Shown piece by piece: positions 13,403 to 19,379 of a DNA stretch of 33,081 nt. Under the pieces are notes generated by a model, which did no database searches, was not told where the DNA came from, and saw only the letters and a list, made by a program, of their open reading frames with translations. Each line of letters starts with the position of its first letter. Position 1 is the first letter of the stretch. The position numbers and the translations under genes were made by a program. Origin of the DNA: DATEHQ01 sp035279525 (GTDB taxonomy: Bacteria; Chloroflexota; Dormibacteria; Dormibacterales; Dormibacteraceae); contig DATEHQ010000128.1 in the NCBI GenBank assembly GCA_035279525.1, positions 1 to 33,081 of the forward strand, read 5' to 3'.

Positions 13403-14551
13403 ATGGATTTCGACCTGAGCGAATCGGAGAAGCAGTTTCGGGACGAGGTCCGCACGTGGCTCAAGTCGAACTCGCCGGGCAAGGACGGCGAGGGCGACCT
13501 CGACCAGAAGACCTTCATCGAGCGGCGCCGGGCCTGGCAGAAGAAGCTCTACGAGGCCGGCTATGTCGGCATCACGTGGCCCAAGGAGTTCGGCGGCCGC
13601 GGCCTCACCTTCCTGGAGCAGCTCATCTTCAACGACGAGATGATCCTGGCCCAGGCCCCCGAGCCGATCAACGTGATCGGGCTCGGCATGGGCGGCCCGG
13701 TGGTGATCGCGCACGGCACGGAGGACCAGAAGAAGCGATACCTACCCCCTCTGCTCTCCGCGGCGGAGATCTGGTGCCAGGGCTTCAGCGAGCCAAACGC
13801 CGGGAGCGACCTCTCAGGACTTCAGACGCGCGCCGAGGACCGCGGCGACCACTACCTGGTCAACGGGCAGAAGGTCTGGACGACGCTGGCCCACGTCGCG
13901 AAGTGGTGCATGCTGCTGACCCGCGAGCGGAAAGAGAACAACCCGCGGCACGGGCTCACCTATCTGCTCGTCGACATGGAGAGCCCCGGGATCGAGGTGC
14001 GGCCGCTCGTACAGATCACGGGGGACGCGGAGTTCAACGAGATCTTCTTTCACGACGTCAAGGTGCCCAAGTCACAAGTCCTGGGCGAGCCGGGCGAGGG
14101 TTGGGCGGTCGCCATGACGACACTCCTGCACGAGCGCGGCACCCTGGGCATGGCCCTCGCGACCCGCGCCCAGATCACGGCCGCCGAGCTGGCCGAGCAC
14201 GCGCGCAAGCTGGGGAGGAGCGGAGACCCGTTGGTTCGCCAGAGGATCGCGCAGCACACCATCGAAGCGCGCGCGCTCCAGCTCAACGGCTACCGAGCCG
14301 TGACCGCCGTGAAGCGGAGCGGCATCCCCGGGCCGGAAGGTTCGATCCTCAAGTTGATGTGGTCTGAGCTAAACCAGCGGATGGCCGAAACCGCGCTCGA
14401 CGTGAGTGGCCCGTCGGGCCAGGTCGGCGACGGCCTGGGCTGGAAGTACCAGTTCTTGCGCTCGCGCGCGAACACCATCGAGGCCGGAAGCTCAGAGGTT
14501 CTGCGCAACATCCTCGCGGAGCGGGTGCTGGGCCTTCCGCGGAGCCGATAG
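13403..14551 (+). CDS. Acyl-CoA dehydrogenase (FadE type)
   Basis: This 382-residue flavoenzyme oxidises acyl-CoA at the alpha-beta bond. It shows the N-terminal helical domain (MDFDLSESEKQFRDEVRTWL), GITWPKEFGGRGL, the FAD-contacting WCQGFSEPNAGSDLSGLQTRA and KVWTTLAHVAKW, and the C-terminal NTIEAGSSEVLRNILAERVLG. The Glu in IEAGSSE is in the usual region of the catalytic base. The sequence resembles the actinobacterial FadE proteins that work as one half of a heteromeric pair in steroid or branched acyl degradation. A second, divergent acyl-CoA dehydrogenase at 17793 might be the partner, although three genes separate them. The ATG follows the previous stop by 9 bp. Confidence 0.92.
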   Translation: MDFDLSESEKQFRDEVRTWLKSNSPGKDGEGDLDQKTFIERRRAWQKKLYEAGYVGITWPKEFGGRGLTFLEQLIFNDEMILAQAPEPINVIGLGMGGPVVIAHGTEDQKKRYLPPLLSAAEIWCQGFSEPNAGSDLSGLQTRAEDRGDHYLVNGQKVWTTLAHVAKWCMLLTRERKENNPRHGLTYLLVDMESPGIEVRPLVQITGDAEFNEIFFHDVKVPKSQVLGEPGEGWAVAMTTLLHERGTLGMALATRAQITAAELAEHARKLGRSGDPLVRQRIAQHTIEARALQLNGYRAVTAVKRSGIPGPEGSILKLMWSELNQRMAETALDVSGPSGQVGDGLGWKYQFLRSRANTIEAGSSEVLRNILAERVLGLPRSR

Positions 14552-14563
14552 GCCCGGCGCCGG

Positions 14564-14569
14564 TAATTT
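14564..14569 (+). promoter_or_regulatory. Putative -10 box TAATTT for the MFS gene
   Basis: TAATTT in a G+C-rich context, 9 nt before the ATG at 14579, within a 27-bp intergenic gap and without a Shine-Dalgarno. Confidence 0.4.
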
Positions 14570-14578
14570 AAGGCTCGT

Positions 14579-16168
14579 ATGAACGCCGTGGCCTCTCGGA
14601 CCTCAGCGCCGGCCCAGACAAGGAGCGTCGACCGCGCGGTCATGGCCGTCTTCGCGGGGCTGATGATGGGGTCGCTGATCGCGTCGTTGAACATGACGCT
14701 GGTCGCGCCCGCGCTGCCGACCATCGTCGCGGAGCTCGGCGGCTTGTCCGACTACAGCTGGATTCCAATCTCGGCCATGCTCGCCTCCACGATCGTCGTG
14801 CCAGTCGCGGGCAAGCTGTCCGACATCTACGGCCGCAAGCCGCTCTACATGACGGGCATCGTCGTGTTCGCGATCGGCTCCGCGCTATCGGGCCTCGCGC
14901 CCAACTTCTGGTTTCTTGTGTTTGCTCGCTTCGTCCAGGGCGCCGGGATGGGTTTCATCATGCCGCTGTCACAGGCGATCATCGGCGACATCATCTCGCC
15001 CCGCGAGCGCGGCAAATACCAGGGCATGATGGGCGCCTCGTTCGGCCTGGCCTCCATCGTCGGACCGGCGGCCGGCGGATTCATCACCGAGCACTTCACA
15101 TGGCGCTGGCTGTTCTTCGTCAACCTGCCGTTCGCCGTCCTGACCCTGATCGTCGTCGCGTACTTCATGCACGTGCCCAACGAGCGGCGCAAGCACCAGA
15201 TCGACGTTTGGGGCAGCGTCACGCTGTCATCGGGAATCACCTGCCTGCTGCTCGCGACAGTGTGGGGCGGCACGCAGTATCCATGGGGTTCCTGGCAGAT
15301 CATCGGCCTGTACACCGCGGCCGCGGTCCTGCTCACGACCTTCGTGCTGGTGGAGCTTCGCGCGAGCGAGCCGGTGCTGCCCCTGACATTGTTCAAAAGC
15401 AGCATCTTCACCTTCTCGAACATCGCGAGCATCAGCGTGGCGATGTCGATGTTCGGCGCGATCTTCTTCCTGCCCGTGTACGTGCAGGGCGTGATCGGCA
15501 ACAGCGTCACCAACTCCGGCGCGATCCTGGTGCCGATGCTGCTGGCGATGATCGTTTCGAGCGTCGGCAGCGGTCAGCTCATCTCGCACACGGGCCGGTA
15601 CAAGGTGCTCCTCCTGGCCGGGCTTGTGGTCATGGGCGCGGGCTTCTACCTTCTCTCGACCTTCGACATCCACACGACCAATCAGCAGGCGATCGAGGCG
15701 ATGGCCCTGATCGGGCTCGGCCTTGGCGTGACGATGCAGACGTACACCCTGGTCGTGCAGAACTCGGTGACCCGGGACGAGATGGCGGTCGCCACATCCG
15801 CCACCCAGCTCTCGCGTTCGATGGGCGCGGCCATCGGCCTTGCCATCCTCGGGACGATCCTCACGCAGGGGATGGCCAGCTCGCTACCCAGGTACCTTCC
15901 ACCTGCGGTGCTGCAGAAGTTCAACTCTTCGGGAGGGGCAACTGCGGGCGCCATCTTCGATCCCACTCAGCTCGCCCACCTGCCGCCCGCGGTCGCGTTC
16001 GGGATCCGGCACGGCCTGGCTGACGCACTCCATCCGGTGTTCATGGCCGGGCTGCCCATCGTCGCCGTCGCCTTCATCGCCACCCTGCTCATCCACGAGC
16101 TCCCGCTGCGCCAGACCGCGCACGTGGCGGCCGGGCGCCAGGCGGTCCAAAACGCGGCTGAGGACTGA
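14579..16168 (+). CDS. DHA2-family (14-TM) MFS drug exporter
   Basis: This 529-residue membrane protein matches the EmrB/QacA proton-driven drug-exporter group. TM1 contains GSLIASLNMTLVAPALPTI, corresponding to the LD-TIVNVALP motif D1 region, with Asn in place of the usual Asp. The loop motif GKLSDIYGRKPLY (motif A), the FVQGAGMGFIMPL motif and motif C (GPAAGGFI after TM5) are present, and about 14 hydrophobic segments can be counted. The N-terminal 20 residues are polar and cytoplasmic. Missing the TM1 acidic residue may affect coupling or specificity. The substrate is not predictable. It lies in a plus-strand row of genes with short gaps and its own TAATTT box. Confidence 0.9.
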   Translation: MNAVASRTSAPAQTRSVDRAVMAVFAGLMMGSLIASLNMTLVAPALPTIVAELGGLSDYSWIPISAMLASTIVVPVAGKLSDIYGRKPLYMTGIVVFAIGSALSGLAPNFWFLVFARFVQGAGMGFIMPLSQAIIGDIISPRERGKYQGMMGASFGLASIVGPAAGGFITEHFTWRWLFFVNLPFAVLTLIVVAYFMHVPNERRKHQIDVWGSVTLSSGITCLLLATVWGGTQYPWGSWQIIGLYTAAAVLLTTFVLVELRASEPVLPLTLFKSSIFTFSNIASISVAMSMFGAIFFLPVYVQGVIGNSVTNSGAILVPMLLAMIVSSVGSGQLISHTGRYKVLLLAGLVVMGAGFYLLSTFDIHTTNQQAIEAMALIGLGLGVTMQTYTLVVQNSVTRDEMAVATSATQLSRSMGAAIGLAILGTILTQGMASSLPRYLPPAVLQKFNSSGGATAGAIFDPTQLAHLPPAVAFGIRHGLADALHPVFMAGLPIVAVAFIATLLIHELPLRQTAHVAAGRQAVQNAAED

Positions 16169-16179
16169 TTCCGGGGGCA

Positions 16180-16185
16180 TAGACT
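16180..16185 (+). promoter_or_regulatory. Putative -10 box TAGACT for the GT2 gene
   Basis: TAGACT ends 10 nt before the ATG at 16196, the same hexamer and distance as before the acyl-CoA dehydrogenase at 17793. No Shine-Dalgarno is seen and no clear -35. Confidence 0.5.
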
Positions 16186-16195
16186 AGGCCGCACC

Positions 16196-17026
16196 ATGGC
16201 GGCTGTCACCACCCCCACGGCCCGCGCCGAACGCGTGCTCGGGGTGATCGTCCCGGCCTTCAACGAGGGACGGACGATCGAGCGAGTCGTGCGACGCGTG
16301 CTCGAGCAGCCATGCGTGCAGCAGGTCGTGATCGTGGACGATGGCTCCACGGACGGTACCCTCGCCGAGGCGCGCCGACTCACCTCAGACTCGAGGGTCA
16401 CGGTCAAGCACCACGAGGCCAACCGCGGGAAAGGCGCGGGGATCAGGACCGGGCTCGACGCGATCGACGCCCCGCTTGTCATCGTCCAGGACGCTGACCT
16501 CGAATACGACCCGGCCGACTACGAGAGGCTGATCGCTCCGATTCTGCGCGGGCGCGCCGACGTCGTTTTCGGCACGCGTGGATTCGCAGGCCATAGCGCA
16601 TATTCGTACTGGTTCGTCGTCGGAAATCGCCTCGTCACGACCGCCACCAACATGCTCTTCAACTGCTACATCCAGGACATGGAGACCGGCTTCAAGGTCA
16701 TGCGCACGTCATTGATGCGGAGGCTGGGCCTGCGCGGGGATCGCTTCGATGTCGAGCCCCAGATCACCGGCCGCATCCTGCGCCTCGGCTACAGGATCTA
16801 TGAGATTCCGATCGAGTACGCGGCGCGCACGCGTGAGCAGGGCAAGAAGCTGACCTGGCGCGACGGGGTGAAGGCGCTGTTCGTGCTCGTGCGGGTGAGG
16901 TTCTCGACCCGGGCGAGCCTTTTCGGCCGGCCCGACCCGTACCACCGCCGGCGGCTCGAAGAGCTCAACGCCGCGTTGATGGGTGGCGGCACTGGCGACG
17001 TGTTGGCGCACCTGAGGGACGAATAG
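16196..17026 (+). CDS. GT2 glycosyltransferase, dolichyl/polyprenyl-phosphate mannose synthase-like
   Basis: This 276-residue GT-A enzyme has the start VLGVIVPAFNEGRTIERVV, VVIVDDGSTDGT, HHEANRGKGAGIRTGL and the metal-binding DAD in VIVQDADLEYDP. The segment VFGTRGFAG and the C-terminal MRTSLMRRLGLRGDRFDVEPQITG are typical of the DPM1/UDP-glucose:polyprenyl-phosphate group. It would load a sugar onto a polyprenyl phosphate at the membrane, providing donors for glycolipids or protein glycosylation. It lacks the C-terminal membrane pair of GtrB-type enzymes. The next gene, one base after its TAG, encodes a four-TM protein that may anchor or assist it. A link to the PimA-like cluster is inference. 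Confidence 0.88.
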   Translation: MAAVTTPTARAERVLGVIVPAFNEGRTIERVVRRVLEQPCVQQVVIVDDGSTDGTLAEARRLTSDSRVTVKHHEANRGKGAGIRTGLDAIDAPLVIVQDADLEYDPADYERLIAPILRGRADVVFGTRGFAGHSAYSYWFVVGNRLVTTATNMLFNCYIQDMETGFKVMRTSLMRRLGLRGDRFDVEPQITGRILRLGYRIYEIPIEYAARTREQGKKLTWRDGVKALFVLVRVRFSTRASLFGRPDPYHRRRLEELNAALMGGGTGDVLAHLRDE

Positions 17027-17027
17027 G

Positions 17028-17768
17028 TTGAGCGCGCGACCGGCTCACGAACCCAGGGTGGTATGGGCGTTCTGGGCCGCCGGCGCGGTGGCAGCCGTGG
17101 GGGGCGCCGTGCCGATCGTCCTCGCGGGGCCCACGGGAAGGATCAGCCTGGTCATCGTCCCGTTCTGGGTCGCCGCGGCCGTCTTCGCGGCATGCGCCCT
17201 GCTCCAGGGTCGCGCTCGCAACCTGGCCGCGCTGCTGTATTTCGCCGGCGGTCTGGCGATCGTGTACGGGATTGTCGCGATGCTGGCGGTGCCCCTTCGC
17301 CTGGCGGTGATCGGCACTTGCCCGACCGGACTGGCCCGCTGCCCTGCCGGGCTGCAGCAGCCGATGACCGACGCCGAGAACACAGGATTCGCTTTTGCCA
17401 TCGGCATGGGCGTCGTCGCGATCTTCGTCGGGTTCTTCGGGCTGATCGTCCTGTTCCGGGCTACGCGGAAGGTCCGCTCGACAGGCGAGTCCACCGCCCC
17501 GCCGGTCAGGCGCATCCCGCCGGTCCAATCGAAGCCGGCGGTGGCACCCGAATCTGCGGCGCCCGCGCCGGCCCCAATGCCCGCCATCGCCCAACCGACC
17601 TCCACCGAGCCTGAAGAGGCCGCGCCCCGGCCGATGCCCGAACTGGTGGCAGCCGTGGAGGAGCTCGAGCTTCCCGCGCATGTAGAAGAGCCGGAGCTCC
17701 CCGCGCACGTCTCGGATGGAGCGTCGGACCCCGCCGAGACCGCATCACCGCCCCACAGAGCCCAATAG
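17028..17768 (+). CDS. Four-TM membrane protein with Pro/Ala-rich tail (unknown)
   Basis: The 246-residue product is not recognised. It has four likely TM helices, near residues 12-33, 40-60, 66-90 and 120-145. A loop of about 25 residues between TM3 and TM4 contains two cysteines (TCPTGLARCPAG) that could form a disulfide outside the cell. Residues 150-246 are a disordered cytoplasmic tail rich in Pro, Ala and Glu, with a near-repeat ELELPAHVEE/PELPAHVSD. The TTG start at 17028 lies one base after the glycosyltransferase stop, so the pair is very likely co-translated. It may act with the polyprenyl-sugar synthase. The real-gene case rests on the operon position, hydrophobic pattern and G+C-rich third positions. 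Confidence 0.75.
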   Translation: MSARPAHEPRVVWAFWAAGAVAAVGGAVPIVLAGPTGRISLVIVPFWVAAAVFAACALLQGRARNLAALLYFAGGLAIVYGIVAMLAVPLRLAVIGTCPTGLARCPAGLQQPMTDAENTGFAFAIGMGVVAIFVGFFGLIVLFRATRKVRSTGESTAPPVRRIPPVQSKPAVAPESAAPAPAPMPAIAQPTSTEPEEAAPRPMPELVAAVEELELPAHVEEPELPAHVSDGASDPAETASPPHRAQ

Positions 17769-17776
17769 CCGCCAAC

Positions 17777-17782
17777 TAGACT
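17777..17782 (+). promoter_or_regulatory. Putative -10 box TAGACT for the second acyl-CoA dehydrogenase
   Basis: TAGACT ends 10 nt before the GTG at 17793 with no Shine-Dalgarno in between, matching the arrangement at 16180. Confidence 0.5.
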
Positions 17783-17792
17783 TTCCCGCGGG

Positions 17793-18923
17793 GTGGATTT
17801 CGCTTTTTCCGAAGAGCAGGAGATGCTGCGTCGCTCAGCACGCGACTTCCTGACCAAGGAGTGCAGCCCGAAGGTCGTGCGCAAGCTCATGGACGGGCCC
17901 GACGCGTATGACCCCGCGCTGTGGAAGAGGGTCGCCGACCTGGGCTGGACCGCGCTCGGCATCCCCGAGCAGTACGGCGGCGTGGGGACCTTCCTCGACC
18001 TGATAGTCGTGCTCGAAGAAGCCGGGCGCGCACTGCTGCCTGGACCTTTTTTCGCGACCATGGGCCTCGCCGTCCCGGCGCTGATCGAGGCCGGCACCGA
18101 AGCACAGAAGAAAGAGGTGCTCAACGCGATCGCTGCCGGGTCGGCGCGCGCGACTCTTGCCCTCACCGAAGCCTCAGGGCGGTGGGACGCGGACGGTGTG
18201 AAACTTTCCGCCAGGCCGTCCGGCGGCGGCTGGCGACTGGACGGGACGAAGCTCTTCGTGCCCGACGCCGCGAGCGCCGATTACATGGTGGTCGTGGCAC
18301 GCACCCGCGGCGAGGGCGAGGAGGGGATCACGCTCTTTCTCGTCAAGGGGCGACCCAAAGGCATGGCCGTGAAAATGCTCGAGACCCTTGACATGACACG
18401 CCGGTGGGCGGAGGTGCGCTTCGACGACGTCGAGCTGGACGGAGACGCCGTCATGGGCGCGCCGGACAAGGGCTGGGCCCCGCTGAAGCGCGCCCTGGAA
18501 TGGGCGACCGCCGCGCTGTGCGCGGAGATGGTCGGCGGCGCGCAGAAGGTGCTCGAGACCTCGACCGAGTACGCGAAGACGCGGCAGCAGTTCGGCAAGC
18601 CGATCGGCATCTACCAGGCCGTGTCGCACAAGCTGGCTGACATGCTGGTCCTGGCCGAGAGCGGACGCTCCGCGACCTACTACGCGGCGTGGACGATCGA
18701 CGCGGACGCGCCTGATCGTTCCCTAGCGTCGTCCATGGCCAAGGCGTACGTGTCGGATGCGTACCGCAAGGTTGCCGGCGACGGGATACAGGTTCACGGA
18801 GGCATCGGCTTCACCTGGGAGCACGACATGCACCTGTACTTCAAGCGCGCGAAGGCTTCGGAGGTGACCCTGGGCGATGCCACCTATCACCGCGAGCTGG
18901 TGGCGCAAGCCCTCGACCTCTAG
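17793..18923 (+). CDS. Acyl-CoA dehydrogenase, second paralogue
   Basis: This 376-residue protein starts at GTG with MDFAFSEEQEMLRRSARDFL. It has GWTALGIPEQYGGVGTFLDL, the FAD region LALTEASGRW (shorter than the usual TEP-AGSD), RWAEVRFDDVEL, the helix TRQQFGKPIGIYQAVSHKLADM and the C-terminal HGGIGFTWEHDMHLYFKRAK. This end is typical of the actinobacterial FadE class that pairs with another FadE chain. The TEPnAGSD flavin motif is degenerate, which is common in one chain of such heteromers. The 13403 gene has the intact version, so together they could form one enzyme; this is inference from motif complementarity. Substrates could be steroid or branched acyl-CoAs. Confidence 0.9.
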   Translation: MDFAFSEEQEMLRRSARDFLTKECSPKVVRKLMDGPDAYDPALWKRVADLGWTALGIPEQYGGVGTFLDLIVVLEEAGRALLPGPFFATMGLAVPALIEAGTEAQKKEVLNAIAAGSARATLALTEASGRWDADGVKLSARPSGGGWRLDGTKLFVPDAASADYMVVVARTRGEGEEGITLFLVKGRPKGMAVKMLETLDMTRRWAEVRFDDVELDGDAVMGAPDKGWAPLKRALEWATAALCAEMVGGAQKVLETSTEYAKTRQQFGKPIGIYQAVSHKLADMLVLAESGRSATYYAAWTIDADAPDRSLASSMAKAYVSDAYRKVAGDGIQVHGGIGFTWEHDMHLYFKRAKASEVTLGDATYHRELVAQALDL

Positions 18924-18930
18924 GTCCGTC

Positions 18931-19257
18931 TTGCCCTGGGTCCTGCTGATCGCGGCCATCGCGACGGAGGTCGCCGGCACGCTTGCGCTGCGCGCCTCGG
19001 ACGGCCTGACCCGGCTGGTGCCGTCCCTGATTGTGATGGTCGGCTACGTGGTGAGCTTCGTCCTGCTCGCGGTGGTCCTGAAGACTCTGCCTGTGGGAAT
19101 CGTGTACGCGATCTGGTCCGCGGTGGGCGTCGCCCTCGTCGCCGTGCTGGGCAAGGTCATGTTCGGCGATCCCGTGCCGCCGCTCGCCATGGTCGGGATG
19201 GTCTTGATCGTCGGCGGCGTCGTCCTGGTCAGCGCCTCAGGCGCCGCGAGCCACTGA
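18931..19257 (+). CDS. Small multidrug resistance (SMR) exporter
   Basis: This 108-residue protein has four TM helices and aligns with EmrE/SugE. The membrane-embedded acidic residue is Glu in TM1 (LLIAAIATEVAGTLALRAS). Further features are YVVSFVLLAVVLKTLP, the GIVYAIWSAVGVALVAVLGK motif of TM3 and a last helix GMVLIVGGVVLV. Such proteins form antiparallel dimers that exchange protons for cationic drugs or guanidinium. The WSA in TM3 is closer to the EmrE type (YAVWSG) than to SugE, but the subtype is uncertain. The start is TTG at 18931, 7 bp after the upstream stop; a longer frame from 18877 only overlaps the dehydrogenase. Confidence 0.9.
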   Translation: MPWVLLIAAIATEVAGTLALRASDGLTRLVPSLIVMVGYVVSFVLLAVVLKTLPVGIVYAIWSAVGVALVAVLGKVMFGDPVPPLAMVGMVLIVGGVVLVSASGAASH

Positions 19258-19289
19258 TGGCGAATTGATTCGCCCTCCTCCCCCTATCC

Positions 19290-19349
19290 GGATAGTCCGG
19301 CCTATCCCACGAGATTCGCCCGCCTCCATTCGGATAGTCCGGCCTGTCC
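19290..19349. repeat. Two palindromic 18-mers 42 bp apart (cluster 3)
   Basis: GGATAGTCCGGCCTATCC at 19290-19307 (a perfect match to the best copy of cluster 1) and GGATAGTCCGGCCTGTCC at 19332-19349. A spacer element close to ACGAGATTCGCC occurs after each copy, and a degenerate version precedes the first, so the underlying unit is about 42 bp and extends on both sides. A decayed third copy (GGATCAGCCGGC, 19377) reaches into the stop of the ABC gene. The cluster lies between two convergent gene ends. Confidence 0.88.
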
Positions 19350-19379
19350 GACGAGATTCGCCGGCTGCTCCGATCCGGA

